From the NCBI GenBank assembly GCA_003116995.1, contig BDSL01000190.1:1-64000 (forward strand): 64,000 nt of DNA, written 5' to 3'. The notes beneath the pieces were generated by a model. It made no database searches, was not told the DNA's origin, and saw only the letters and a program-made list of their open reading frames with translations. The position numbers and the translations under genes were made by a program. This DNA is from Yamagishiella unicocca. Taxonomy: Eukaryota; Chlorophyta; Chlorophyceae; Chlamydomonadales; Volvocaceae. Positions 18,073 to 26,694 of this stretch are shown here, piece after piece (positions within the stretch are counted from its first letter, which is position 1; each line of letters opens with the position of its first letter).

Positions 18073-19227
18073 CTATACTTTGTATGTAGTTCCTTGACCT
18101 CTTGTTTTAGTTAATTTTCGAGATGCTGAAGTTATGGCATTTCGTACTCTAGTTACTAAGCCAGTAAAAGTTGGCTTTCTTGTGCTTCTCCTGTGTTTCG
18201 ATAATTTCCTTTCTAATTCTCTTAGTACATCCTTTAAAGGAAATTCATCATCCTTTTTTGGGTGTAGCATCTCATAAATAATGTCGCCCATATAAAAATC
18301 ATAAACTTCATTCAACTTTTCAAATGCTGACTTCTTTGATACATCTCCAAATGCCGAGTTCTTTGATACATCTCCAAATGCTGACTTCTTTGATATATCA
18401 TATAATTTGGAAGTGAACAACAGGAACAATAGAGCACCTAGCTTGACAACATCATCTTCTTTTCCTGATCGACTTCCGCATCGCTGGTCATTATTATTCA
18501 ATTCACAAGACTTCCCAAAATTTGTGATCTTGATTTCCAAATGGTCATATGATGTAGGTGTGAATTCTCTAGCAGGAGAATTGTAGACATTGAAAGAAAA
18601 GATTGAGATATCGTTGTGCACTATATTTTTTTCGTGTATATGGCATACGTCTTTCATCAGCTCTATGGTTATATGCAGCAACACAAGATTCCATGTGGAC
18701 CATTTTTGTTGACATTCTGTGTAGTCCACCGAATATGTATTTCCATTGGTGTTGAGGTTCTGTGTTAATCTATGCTTATTCAGATATTCGTTATTATATT
18801 GACCTCCGCTTGACCATATTATATTAAAGATATCTATTAGTCGACACCATTGCATTGGTAGAATCACATAGACTTGCTTACCGGGCGAAACACCTCCTGC
18901 AAGGACTTTAGTGACCCGGTCCTGATGACACATATCTGAAATTTTCATTAAATGAGTAACATTGTTTCTGACTGTTTTAAGTATCGTTTCCTGCTCATAA
19001 TACGGAAAAACCTGTAATATATAATAGTTTCCATTCTTCATATTCTTTACGGAATAACAGGTATTACCATCTTCTCCACTGAATAGATGATAATAAACCA
19101 GGTACTGAATGCCATGTATAGAAACATAATTTTCTTTTATGTTTACTTCCATATGATCGTCGACGACTGTATGATTATATGGTACAACAGTATTCCCTTT
19201 GTCCGTCCTCCTCCTCCCACCACCCAC
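18073..19227 (-). CDS. Degenerate protein kinase (probable pseudokinase), N-terminus in another frame
   Basis: The open frame starts only with GTG (19227); the first in-frame ATG is at 19152. The kinase fold is recognisable (QVYVILPMQWCRLIDIF; CHIHEKNIVHND; KEDDVVKLGALLFLLF). Key residues are altered: the VAIK lysine site reads YILQVF, HRD is HND (204-206), the K and N of the catalytic loop become ISIFSFN, and DFG is NFG (236-238). Residues ~280-305 repeat KSAFGDVSK three times. It is a paralog of the intact kinase at 58970. That kinase begins with a Lys/Arg-rich tail then GGG; here a similar basic stretch lies upstream in a different frame (ATG at 19385), so a frameshift near 19320-19345 probably separates it. 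Confidence 0.75.
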   Translation of the reverse strand: MGGGRRRTDKGNTVVPYNHTVVDDHMEVNIKENYVSIHGIQYLVYYHLFSGEDGNTCYSVKNMKNGNYYILQVFPYYEQETILKTVRNNVTHLMKISDMCHQDRVTKVLAGGVSPGKQVYVILPMQWCRLIDIFNIIWSSGGQYNNEYLNKHRLTQNLNTNGNTYSVDYTECQQKWSTWNLVLLHITIELMKDVCHIHEKNIVHNDISIFSFNVYNSPAREFTPTSYDHLEIKITNFGKSCELNNNDQRCGSRSGKEDDVVKLGALLFLLFTSKLYDISKKSAFGDVSKNSAFGDVSKKSAFEKLNEVYDFYMGDIIYEMLHPKKDDEFPLKDVLRELERKLSKHRRSTRKPTFTGLVTRVRNAITSASRKLTKTRGQGTTYKV

Positions 19228-19385
19228 TCTTGATATTACATGTTTCCTCTTATGAACAATTTTATTGCTGCCTTGTTGACTCCTCTCTCTGCGCTCTGTT
19301 TTCGTCGGGTCCTTCGTTCGCTTTTTGATTTAGTCAATTTTTTAGCCAATTTAATCAATTTAGTTGATTTAGTTGCTGACCGCAT
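19228..19385 (-). pseudogene. Frameshifted basic N-terminal extension of the degenerate kinase
   Basis: Reading from ATG 19385 on the minus strand gives a Lys/Thr/Arg-rich segment (TKSTKLIKLAKKLTKSKSER). The kinase frame itself is open and equally basic back to a TAA near 19330, without any ATG. The A5 and A6 runs (minus strand) at 19322-19326 and 19338-19343 are candidate slip points. The plus-strand frame at 19240-19440 over the same DNA looks like a shadow of this repeat. Confidence 0.45.
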
Positions 19386-19570
19386 CGTATTGGGGCGTCT
19401 GTCTCGGTGTTCTCACTCTTTTACAATTATTCAACATTGAATATTTGAATGTTGTCGAATATCGTAAAATAATCGCATTTGATGCGCATACCATTCTAAA
19501 TGAATATTGAAATCGGTAAAGAGTAAAATACCAAGATTCTTGTGGCATTTTCACGTATTCAGCAGATAGC

Positions 19571-19600
19571 ATTCTATAGCATTCTATAGCATTCTACCGG
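19571..19600. repeat. 10-bp repeat ATTCTATAGC (x3)
   Basis: Three units lie immediately upstream of the RING-CH gene at 19610, within its leader or promoter. Confidence 0.7.
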
Positions 19601-19609
19601 CCTTCCACG

Positions 19610-20269
19610 ATGATGCTCCATTTGGCAACCAAGCTCGCGGCCGCCTGTAAGGTGTCCCGTGAGTGTTACGATAAGTACTACGAGGAAGAAGGATTTGAAA
19701 TGTGTTTCAAAGTGTTCACAAGCCCGGACGCCATGTGGGAGCATTACTTCCATAGCCTCAAGGACAATGGTGCAGCCAACTCGTCCTTCAAGGAGCTAGA
19801 TTGCATCCTGAAAGTCGAGGACAGCATGTGCGACATGATTGTCACACGTGGTCCCCCCAGGACCAAAGACCGCATCAGCAACCTCTTCGTTGACTTATTC
19901 AGGTACAACTCGGCGAGGCACTATCGGATTGCGGTTCCGCTCAAGTATGAGGAGGGCATCAACGAGGTAATCGATAACCTGCAGCTCTTGTGGAGCAATG
20001 CTACCGATCCCAGCGTCCGGCATCTGGCATCTTACGCGGTGCTCGTTGACGAACCGTGCATGATATGCCTTGAGAACGACTGGATCCGCAGAAATGTGGT
20101 ACAGCCTTGCAAGTACTGCAACTACGTGGTGCACAAGTCGTGCTACAACGACTACAAGCAAAGCGTTTCAGACGAACTTAGCATGCTGATCAGTCAGCAT
20201 GCGTCATGCATGCAGTGCCGCTACACGTGCAACAACCCTCTCGACTACAGCTACTGGAAATGCTCCTAG
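19610..20269 (+). CDS. RING-CH-like zinc-finger protein (219 aa)
   Basis: ATG start. The N-terminal two thirds show no known domain. The C-terminus has Cys150-x2-Cys153, Cys167-x2-Cys170, His175-x2-Cys178 and Cys200-x2-Cys203 (CMICLEN; CKYCNYVVHKSC; CMQC), a C4HC3 spacing as in RING-CH (MARCH-type) fingers. Those act as E3 ubiquitin ligases; here that activity is inferred. No TM helices are present, unlike cellular MARCH proteins. Codon use is GC-richer than its neighbours. Confidence 0.7.
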   Translation: MMLHLATKLAAACKVSRECYDKYYEEEGFEMCFKVFTSPDAMWEHYFHSLKDNGAANSSFKELDCILKVEDSMCDMIVTRGPPRTKDRISNLFVDLFRYNSARHYRIAVPLKYEEGINEVIDNLQLLWSNATDPSVRHLASYAVLVDEPCMICLENDWIRRNVVQPCKYCNYVVHKSCYNDYKQSVSDELSMLISQHASCMQCRYTCNNPLDYSYWKCS

Positions 20270-20346
20270 ATGGAGCATCATTCTACACTTTACCAGTATG
20301 TCGTAAGTAATCCCACGAGAGATGCCCAGTGCAGTCGATTCTTTTT

Positions 20347-20437
20347 GTGCATTGAGTCGTTGTGCATTGAGTCCTTGTGCATTGAGTCGTTGTGCATTGA
20401 GTCCTTGTGCATTGAGTCGTTGTGCATTGAGTCGCAA
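20347..20437. repeat. 15-bp tandem repeat with core GCATTGAGTC
   Basis: About six 15-bp units (GTGCATTGAGTCGTT / GTGCATTGAGTCCTT) lie downstream of the RING-CH gene. They keep several frames open on both strands; I judge none of these to be a gene. The rest of the 20270-20795 spacer holds the palindromic element below and AT-rich leader. Confidence 0.85.
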
Positions 20438-20554
20438 GCAACTTCTATGCACCAAGCTAGTGACCAAGAGAGACATGAAATCAAGAACAAGAATGAAGTC
20501 ATCGCGCGTGAACTGCATACCAATGGATATAGGAATTCCAGATATCGGCATGGA

Positions 20555-20635
20555 CAGCGTTGTGCCCGTAATAATACACCCTTAAATCAATTTGTAAAAC
20601 AAACTTAAGGTTTAGTTAATACGGACACAACGCTG
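20555..20635. repeat. Palindromic MITE-like element, copy C, with possible target-site duplication
   Basis: 81 bp. The outer arms are CAGCGTTGTGCCCGTA and TACGGACACAACGCTG, with inverted similarity continuing for ~33 bp per side and a short core (CAATTTGTAAAACA). It is flanked by direct repeats GGCATGGA (20547-20554 and 20636-20643), the signature expected of a transposed element. However, the surrounding DNA also repeats ATATCGGCAT, so the duplication could predate it. It lies upstream of the J-domain gene. Confidence 0.8.
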
Positions 20636-20795
20636 GGCATGGATATCGGCATTCCAGAAAGGCATTATATAACTTCGGTTTTTCCATGTGCAAAAACCCT
20701 GGCTCTGTGATCAGAAGAGAATACGATTCCGCGTTTTAAATCTGGTCAAATTACCATATAGGATATTACACACAGGTACACATCAATATAGCCGG

Positions 20796-21695
20796 ATGTC
20801 TCACCAGCCGCAACAACAACATGACCCACGATCGGTGTTGCGCTTGCCCAAAGATTTCACTTTAGATCAGCTGAAGATGAATTATCGTCGCCTTGCACTT
20901 CAATTGCATCCTGATAAGAACCTAGTTAATCCGGAAAATGCTGCAGAGATATTTAACCTCCTGACAGAGTCATATGACACACTACTGCAGGAGTACCATC
21001 TCAAGAAAAGCGACAAGCAGTTCAAAGAGCTGAAGGAGGGATACTTGGCATCATCAGACAGATCAGCACAGAGACCACATAGTAAAGTTCATACGAAGAG
21101 CCATGGGGAGGATAAAACCAAGAAAGCTGCTGAAGCGTATTTCAAAGGATATGATGGTGGCTTCGATCCCGAGAAATTCAATAATTTTTTTTCAGAGCAC
21201 CGCATGAAGGATCCTAATGACTCTGGATATGGAGAATGGCTTCGTCAGGACAATGTTGATCATCGACCTCGTCCATCCAAAGAGGTTCCCAAGGTGTGCA
21301 AAGACCTACTGTTGCATGTTGACACACTAGCACTTGGCCGAAGCAAGCTAGGATTCAGCGAGATGGGTTATGATGAGATTGATGACTTCTCTATAGCAAA
21401 TAAGGGTGTTGAGGCAACGGACCTCCGGATGGCTTACAATAACAATAGCTACCTTGACGAGGCAGCATCTAGCAGCCAAAGCAGAAAGATGTACCGGAAT
21501 ATAGAGGAGCTTGAACGTGATCGTGGTACCCTCGCATATACCCTGAATGACGAAGGGAAGGACGCAGTGGAAACATACAAGAATTGGACTGCGAGTATTG
21601 AAAAGACACAGCAAGAGAAGATCAGGGATGCAGACAAAAATGCTCAGATGCACTTTGGCAAGATCAGGCACCTGCTTGTCGGAGTTGGTCAATGA
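20796..21695 (+). CDS. J-domain (DnaJ-like) protein (299 aa)
   Basis: I chose ATG 20796; an in-frame upstream ATG at 20688 would add 36 residues resembling translated leader. Residues ~14-68 are a J domain with the HPD motif at 38-40 (LALQLHPDKN) and helix IV region (FNLLTESYDTLLQEY). J domains stimulate Hsp70 ATPases. No Gly/Phe, zinc-finger or client-binding domain follows; the remaining 230 residues are charged and helical. It is thus a type III J-protein that probably recruits host Hsp70. Confidence 0.85.
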   Translation: MSHQPQQQHDPRSVLRLPKDFTLDQLKMNYRRLALQLHPDKNLVNPENAAEIFNLLTESYDTLLQEYHLKKSDKQFKELKEGYLASSDRSAQRPHSKVHTKSHGEDKTKKAAEAYFKGYDGGFDPEKFNNFFSEHRMKDPNDSGYGEWLRQDNVDHRPRPSKEVPKVCKDLLLHVDTLALGRSKLGFSEMGYDEIDDFSIANKGVEATDLRMAYNNNSYLDEAASSSQSRKMYRNIEELERDRGTLAYTLNDEGKDAVETYKNWTASIEKTQQEKIRDADKNAQMHFGKIRHLLVGVGQ

Positions 21696-21766
21696 CTGAT
21701 ATTATGATCGCAAACCACTTAAGTAATTTTTGAAATGGTCTGACTGTATAAATCAAAGGGTTGATC

Positions 21767-22498
21767 ATGTTCGATTATATCGTGTATGCTGTGTTGACTG
21801 GTTTGAGGTATGGCCTACCCACGTTGTTTGACTGTTTCGCCCCCCTCAAGCCAACAAACGTGGTGACACATGGTGAAAAGGCATACAAACTCAACGTTTC
21901 GTACCACGAGCTAGAGAAGTATTATCCATCCGACAAGGATAGGCTTTTGATGGTGATTCAATTGCGTCACAACGCATACAAGCTGTACGGACGAAATGAC
22001 CCTGGCCACAAGTTCTGGTTCTACAAGCAGGTAAGCCGGTACCTGACACTCGATGGGACAGTCGATCCCTACATCCGTAAGGGGTGTGCAGAGGTACTGG
22101 TGTTAATCAACGAGCACCGTTTGTCGCTGCCTTGCACATTCGGTAAAATCAAAATGGTAAACACGTACTTGGAGGACCTAGAGGATGTCATTCGAAGCCC
22201 AAGAGACCCTAGACCGTGTAGCCGACGCAAATCCATGGATTCCTCGTCCTCCTCGACCTCCTCGACCTCCTCGTCTCCATGGACTTGGTTCCATGTCGAC
22301 AAGTGGGTCGACCTTGGTCCACAATACCATGCCACATCGCTTCGCACACTATCGTCAAGCGGTTCAGTCGATACCGATGTGGTCAACTGGAGGTATGAGC
22401 TCAAGGGCTGGGACGATGCGACATTCAAGAACATGGACGATTACCACGTCTACAATCAGTTCATTCACTGCGCTCGGCATGCCTACACTCTGTACTGA
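21767..22498 (+). CDS. Hypothetical protein with N-terminal hydrophobic segment (243 aa), sister of the AAA gene
   Basis: The frame opens with TTG at 21761; ATG 21767 is the natural start. The N-terminus (DYIVYAVLTGLRYGLPTLFD) parallels that of the downstream AAA protein (LILSAVSTGFGHGLGPLFD), so the two share an N-terminal membrane anchor. The middle is globular (KFWFYKQVSRYLTLDGT). Residues ~155-175 are a Ser/Thr run. No ATPase motif is present. Its role may be linked to the AAA protein. Confidence 0.7.
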   Translation: MFDYIVYAVLTGLRYGLPTLFDCFAPLKPTNVVTHGEKAYKLNVSYHELEKYYPSDKDRLLMVIQLRHNAYKLYGRNDPGHKFWFYKQVSRYLTLDGTVDPYIRKGCAEVLVLINEHRLSLPCTFGKIKMVNTYLEDLEDVIRSPRDPRPCSRRKSMDSSSSSTSSTSSSPWTWFHVDKWVDLGPQYHATSLRTLSSSGSVDTDVVNWRYELKGWDDATFKNMDDYHVYNQFIHCARHAYTLY

Positions 22499-22862
22499 TG
22501 ATGCTGTTAATGAAGAACATGTATTACTGTAAATAGACGACACACATTGCTCAGACTATTTACGCTACACATGTAAAGGATATTTCTCAAACATACTGAC
22601 TTAATTTGCGAATTTTATTGCTAGTTTTTTTTGCGTACTTAAAAACTACTCTTGGATCTGGATCTGGATTCTAAAACACTTTTGTGAAAACTGTCAAATT
22701 CGTGTTCATCAAAATCTATAGCGTAGAAGATTGTTTGTGTGTTAACTAGACGAGCGAACTTCGTTACTGTAGTGTAGTACGGTTTAAGGAAGCCACCCCA
22801 AAAAATTGAAGTTGGACTTCCGAACATTGAAATCAGTCAACAACAGGACAACAAAATCAGAA
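22499..22862. promoter_or_regulatory. Spacer with an AAAATTGA early-promoter-like motif upstream of the AAA ATPase
   Basis: AAAATTGA lies at about 22802-22810, ~53 nt before ATG 22863, the position typical of the mimivirus early promoter. A 62-codon minus-strand frame (22639-22827, MFGSPTSIFWGGF) starts with ATG and does not overlap the chosen starts; it may be a small gene, but I have no support beyond openness. Otherwise the spacer is AT-rich. Confidence 0.5.
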
Positions 22863-24140
22863 ATGCTCAATTTGATCTTGTCTGCTGTGTCAACTGGCTT
22901 TGGGCATGGGCTTGGTCCGCTGTTCGACCGTGTCCTGTACTGTATCGCTGTGGTGATATGGATGCTATTCCTGACGTTGGAAGACCATAGCAAGAACCGC
23001 GACCCGGTGCTTTTCAAAATCATTCTGACGTACATCATCAAGAATATGATCATGTGCGATGGATACCGCCTGACCAGAACGGGCGTTCGTTACCCTCATG
23101 GCCGCATCGTAGGCAGGACGTTTTACGCCTTCATCAAAATAACGCCTACCGAAGATGTGGAGGTACAGATCTATGTCTTTTCATGGTGCAAAATGCCATG
23201 GCATTCTGTAACAAAGGGTCTCGAAACGAATGGTTCTGGAACAAAGGAGCTGATTATCCATGGCAGCAATGATACTAACAAGAATACCAACAATAATACC
23301 AGTAAGGATACCAACAAGAACACCAAAGATGTCATCGCTTCGCCCAACAATGACTGCACCAAGATCTCAGCAAGCTCAAAATTGAGGCACCGTCGGAATG
23401 TTAAGGCGAATGCTAAACCCATGAATCTTGACACAGAGCTGGAGAAGGAGTACGACACAAAGTACAATTGCCTGCTTATGGACGAGTATGGTGACTGCTC
23501 GGAGACGACACTCACGATGATCCTCCGTTGCCCTATGGACCGCTTGGTTTTCAAATCGGCAATGGAGTTTGTGGACAAACATGTCCAGAAGTTTGTGACC
23601 GTTAGCAGGGGCAAGACTTGCATCAACGGCCGCATGATCCTATTCGGAGTTCCGGGAACTGGCAAGACAACCATCGCCAAGGTTCTTGCCATGAAGCTGA
23701 ATGCTTACTACATCTCCATTGATCCCACCAAGAACGGCGCGAGTCTAGCCGCGATCCTGAAGTACACACACGAAAAACCCGTCGTAATTGTGGTGAACGA
23801 AGCCGACATCATGCTGCAGAAAGTTAATGTCGGACTTCGAACGGATGTAGGACGTCCACGCCCTGTATACGACAAGGGCTCCATGAACGACTTCATGGAC
23901 ACTCTCCGTGACGTACAGAATGCTGTCCTCATCATGACAATGAACTCGACACCCTTCTATATGAACATGGTGCCAGGAACACAGTACTTGGACGTGGACA
24001 AATCATTCCTACGTGCAGGACGCATCGATCACATCTTCGAAGTGGGTCGCAATGAGGAGACAGCATCCCAGACCTACATTGAGCGCAAGCCGCTCGGATG
24101 GGTTGACCCGACCATCTTGGTCTCGAAGCGACGTCACTAA
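22863..24140 (+). CDS. BCS1-like AAA+ ATPase with N-terminal membrane anchor (425 aa)
   Basis: The frame opens with TTG at 22806, inside the promoter motif; ATG 22863 is preferred and matches its paralog's N-terminus. Residues 1-40 are hydrophobic (LYCIAVVIWMLFLTL). A variable region holds a Thr/Asn/Lys repeat (NTNKNTNNNTSKDTNKNT). The AAA core has Walker A GVPGTGKT at about 262-269 and Walker B PVVIVVNEAD about 45 residues later, with a sensor-1-like LIMTMNS. The layout (anchor, then single AAA domain) resembles BCS1 chaperones, which translocate folded proteins across membranes. The substrate here is unknown. Confidence 0.8.
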   Translation: MLNLILSAVSTGFGHGLGPLFDRVLYCIAVVIWMLFLTLEDHSKNRDPVLFKIILTYIIKNMIMCDGYRLTRTGVRYPHGRIVGRTFYAFIKITPTEDVEVQIYVFSWCKMPWHSVTKGLETNGSGTKELIIHGSNDTNKNTNNNTSKDTNKNTKDVIASPNNDCTKISASSKLRHRRNVKANAKPMNLDTELEKEYDTKYNCLLMDEYGDCSETTLTMILRCPMDRLVFKSAMEFVDKHVQKFVTVSRGKTCINGRMILFGVPGTGKTTIAKVLAMKLNAYYISIDPTKNGASLAAILKYTHEKPVVIVVNEADIMLQKVNVGLRTDVGRPRPVYDKGSMNDFMDTLRDVQNAVLIMTMNSTPFYMNMVPGTQYLDVDKSFLRAGRIDHIFEVGRNEETASQTYIERKPLGWVDPTILVSKRRH

Positions 24141-24375
24141 AGTCAGACATTTGGAGTCAGACATTTGGAGTGAGACATCTGGAGTCAGACATTTGGAGTG
24201 AGACATCTGGAGTCGGACATTTGGAGTCAGTCATCTGGAGTCAGACACTGAACAAGTTTTAGTCAGTTGGAGTGAGACATTTGGAGTCAATCAATCATCT
24301 GGAGTCAGACATTTGGAGTCAATCAATCATCTGGAGTCAGACATTTGGAGTCAGACACTGAAAGACACTGAACAA
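24141..24375. repeat. ~15-bp tandem repeat, core GGAGTCAGACATTT
   Basis: About 12-14 imperfect units (GGAGTCAGACATTT, GGAGTGAGACATCT) start right after the AAA gene stop codon, with longer sub-repeats (CTGAACAAGTTTTAGTCAGT twice). The rest of the spacer to 24555 is AT-rich leader. No gene is seen. Confidence 0.9.
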
Positions 24376-24555
24376 GTTTTAGTCAGTTGTCGAAGTATTC
24401 GCAATATTTGTATAGTCTAATAAATTGATTACATTGTTTACATTTTTACATTTTGTTTATTGTTCGTTTTTTCTCGTTTTTTTACATTTCGAGTAGAAGA
24501 ATGTCACGAAAGAGAAGAGTATGCTAGCATAGCACAAGAAACAATAATACATAAT

Positions 24556-25062
24556 ATGACAAAGTTGACAACAAGAACTGTGAGAGAATCCAATACAATT
24601 ACAAAACTAGCTTTCTTCTTTGTGATCCTCGTGCTTGGAAGCGCTGCCCTGACTATCTGGTATATCAACCGAGAAGGCCTTCATATGATTACTGCCGATG
24701 CTTTCGACGCCAGTGATGGCAAGAAGACCATCCACATAGTGGTACTGGCAATGAACGATGTAAAGAATTACCAGCCAATGATGCCCTATGGTCCAGGCTT
24801 CATAGTTGTGTCTTATTCAGATGAATCAGATGAACGATTACATAATGATACGGGTAAAAGTGATAAAGATGACAGCGACTTCATCTTTAGTAACATTGGC
24901 CCTGGAGCATCCACAAAACATGAAGTCATAAGATTCGCAATGACGGCCCTTGTGCCTTTGTCCCAGCGTTACATCTTATGGGTAGGAAAGAAACCGATGA
25001 CTATGGATGAACTTCGGTCGGCAGAAGTATTAATGGGCAACAGAGATTTTTTGATAAATTGA
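24556..25062 (+). CDS. Single-pass membrane protein (168 aa)
   Basis: The open frame begins with TTG at 24460; the first ATG (24556, context CATAATATG) is taken as start. A TM helix lies near residues 18-38 (LAFFFVILVLGSAALTIWYI). The remaining 130 residues look globular (IHIVVLAMNDVKNYQPMMPY; YILWVGKKPMTMDELRSAEV). A type II or III orientation is expected. No family is recognised. Confidence 0.65.
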   Translation: MTKLTTRTVRESNTITKLAFFFVILVLGSAALTIWYINREGLHMITADAFDASDGKKTIHIVVLAMNDVKNYQPMMPYGPGFIVVSYSDESDERLHNDTGKSDKDDSDFIFSNIGPGASTKHEVIRFAMTALVPLSQRYILWVGKKPMTMDELRSAEVLMGNRDFLIN

Positions 25063-25096
25063 TTAATAAATTTTTGATAAATTGTTGATAAATTGA

Positions 25097-25612
25097 CTAT
25101 AGAGAGGTGGTGGCAGACAATCCAGGCGGTCCGCCCTTACGACGCACAGGCATGACATCACACATGAGAGTCCCGCCACAGACGCCTGTCACATCCGTGG
25201 CCTGGGGCCCGTTGGGGCCCGTAATGATAGAGAAAGAAACATACTCTCCCTTCAATAGAGTCCTGTAGTGGGAGCTGCTTGGCCGGATACCGCTATGATG
25301 CACAAATATGTCTTCACCAGCTTGGGGTCCCTGTACTACAGTCAAAAAGCCAAATCCTTTTGCTGCACTGAACCACTTGCACTGTCCGATTGTCTTCAAG
25401 GAAAGAGTGTCAGTATTAGCAAAAGAAGCAGTAGCAGTAGTATCAGTAGCAGCAGTAGGTAGAGTAGGAAGAGTTGGAAGAGTTTGTGTTGAAACTTGGA
25501 TTGATGAGGACATGAAGATGTTGTTGTGTAGGTCACGCGTCGGGTAGAATTCCGGGAGTTTTGTTAAACTTGTTAAATAAATATTTTCCTGATATGTGCC
25601 GCGCGAGTACAT
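25097..25612 (-). CDS. Cold-shock domain protein
   Basis: ATG at 25612 (171 aa) or 25513 (138 aa); the second places less leader-like sequence before the domain and may be the true start. After a Thr/Ala/Pro linker (LPTLPTLPT) the cold-shock domain shows RNP1 KGFGFLTV and RNP2 DIFVHH with the leading GQCKWFSAAKGFGF. Cold-shock domains bind single-stranded RNA or DNA, so a role in viral mRNA handling is likely. The C-terminus is short and Gly/Arg rich. Confidence 0.85.
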   Translation of the reverse strand: MYSRGTYQENIYLTSLTKLPEFYPTRDLHNNIFMSSSIQVSTQTLPTLPTLPTAATDTTATASFANTDTLSLKTIGQCKWFSAAKGFGFLTVVQGPQAGEDIFVHHSGIRPSSSHYRTLLKGEYVSFSIITGPNGPQATDVTGVCGGTLMCDVMPVRRKGGPPGLSATTSL

Positions 25613-25647
25613 TTGTATCTCGATAATTGAGAGATGGTAAAAGAAAG

Positions 25648-26580
25648 ATGAGTGACATTAATAGAAAAATGTCGCCAATAAACGCATCATCATTGCCTTT
25701 TAAGACCGGAGCATCAGCAAAGGCTGCTGAGATGTTGCGTCGGTATCCATCGACGCAGATTCTGATCAATGTATTCTTGTCTAAAGAGGCGATCATGACG
25801 TTTCTCATAAAAATGGTCAGGTTGACACTTTCTGTAATCGCTTTGAACCTGATTACGTTGTTGTTCCGACAATGGTTTGAAGACAGCAGAGACCAGGCTG
25901 CAGACTACTTGCCATCGCTGTATGCATTTGTGGGTGTTTACTTCTTAACCGAGCTGGCTCTTAACATAATCGTATCACTTGCATGCATGATCGTGTCTAT
26001 TGCAAATAATGTAACAATTGCATCTAGTATAGATTACATCATTGGTGCTCTCTTATCATTAAAGGTTAGTTGGAACGCAGCTTCATGTCTGACACAACTG
26101 TCTCCGAATTTCGATTACAGAGCAAATGGCATTGACCTGATTGTGGCGCAAAACAAAATTATCATGAGCATTATCGTTATGAACATGTTCATACCATACT
26201 ACCTCATCATTCTTGGGCTCATCCCTAAGCGGCTAAACAGTTCGACAACAGCGAACAGTAATCATAATCATAATAAAGGTGAGGCAATGAGTAATTTGAC
26301 TCCCGACCCATCATCACCTGAACGTGGGCGTCTTGCTATGACACCCAAACAACAAGAACTACATGGACAACGACAAGATCTACAAGGACAACGACAAGAA
26401 CAACGATCATTTACTCCTACGCTCCGAACCATGGCATCCAAGCAACAACAAAAAAAGACACCTACAAGGACACCTACAAAGACACCTACAAAGACACCTA
26501 CAAAGACATCTACGCATTCAACTAATTCAATACAAAAATCAACACAACGAAAGCGTACTCCTACTCGTAATCTCGAATAA
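25648..26580 (+). CDS. Polytopic membrane protein with Thr/Pro/Lys repeat tail (310 aa)
   Basis: ATG 25648 replaces a TTG opening at 25627. Hydrophobic helices lie near residues 52-73, 88-118, ~130-145 and 175-200. The C-terminal 90 residues are hydrophilic: a QELHGQRQDLQGQRQ repeat and a KTPTKTPTKTPT repeat from 12-bp units at ~26456-26515. The membrane core resembles the C-terminus of the 10428-12760 protein (LIKMVRLTLSVIALN versus YIIKALRIFFLW; ALNIIVSL versus SLNIGLYI). It may be a virion membrane protein. Confidence 0.75.
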   Translation: MSDINRKMSPINASSLPFKTGASAKAAEMLRRYPSTQILINVFLSKEAIMTFLIKMVRLTLSVIALNLITLLFRQWFEDSRDQAADYLPSLYAFVGVYFLTELALNIIVSLACMIVSIANNVTIASSIDYIIGALLSLKVSWNAASCLTQLSPNFDYRANGIDLIVAQNKIIMSIIVMNMFIPYYLIILGLIPKRLNSSTTANSNHNHNKGEAMSNLTPDPSSPERGRLAMTPKQQELHGQRQDLQGQRQEQRSFTPTLRTMASKQQQKKTPTRTPTKTPTKTPTKTSTHSTNSIQKSTQRKRTPTRNLE

Positions 26581-26694
26581 TATCGGAAATAGTCGAAACG
26601 AAAGTAGTCGAAAAAAGTAGTCGAAACGAAAGTAGTCGAAAATAGTCGAAATTAATGAATCGTTATGTGATTCACCATTCTGACTACTCTCTGA
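26581..26694. repeat. Short tandem repeat AGTCGAAA at a convergent junction
   Basis: Units AGTCGAAAC/GAAAGTAGTCGAAA fill 26588-26652 between the stop codons of the convergent 25648 and RNase III genes. GACTACTCTCTGACTACTCG follows. Confidence 0.75.

Noticed and set aside
19240..19440. Plus-strand frame of 66 codons beside the kinase
   Set aside because: It lies over the repetitive basic N-terminal stretch of the minus-strand kinase and its Leu/Val/Asp pattern mirrors the Lys/Thr repeats on the other strand; a shadow is more likely.
20270..20608. Plus-strand frame starting right after the RING-CH stop, and two minus-strand frames over the same DNA
   Set aside because: All are carried by the 15-bp GCATTGAGTC repeat and run into the palindromic element; no non-repetitive coding sequence.
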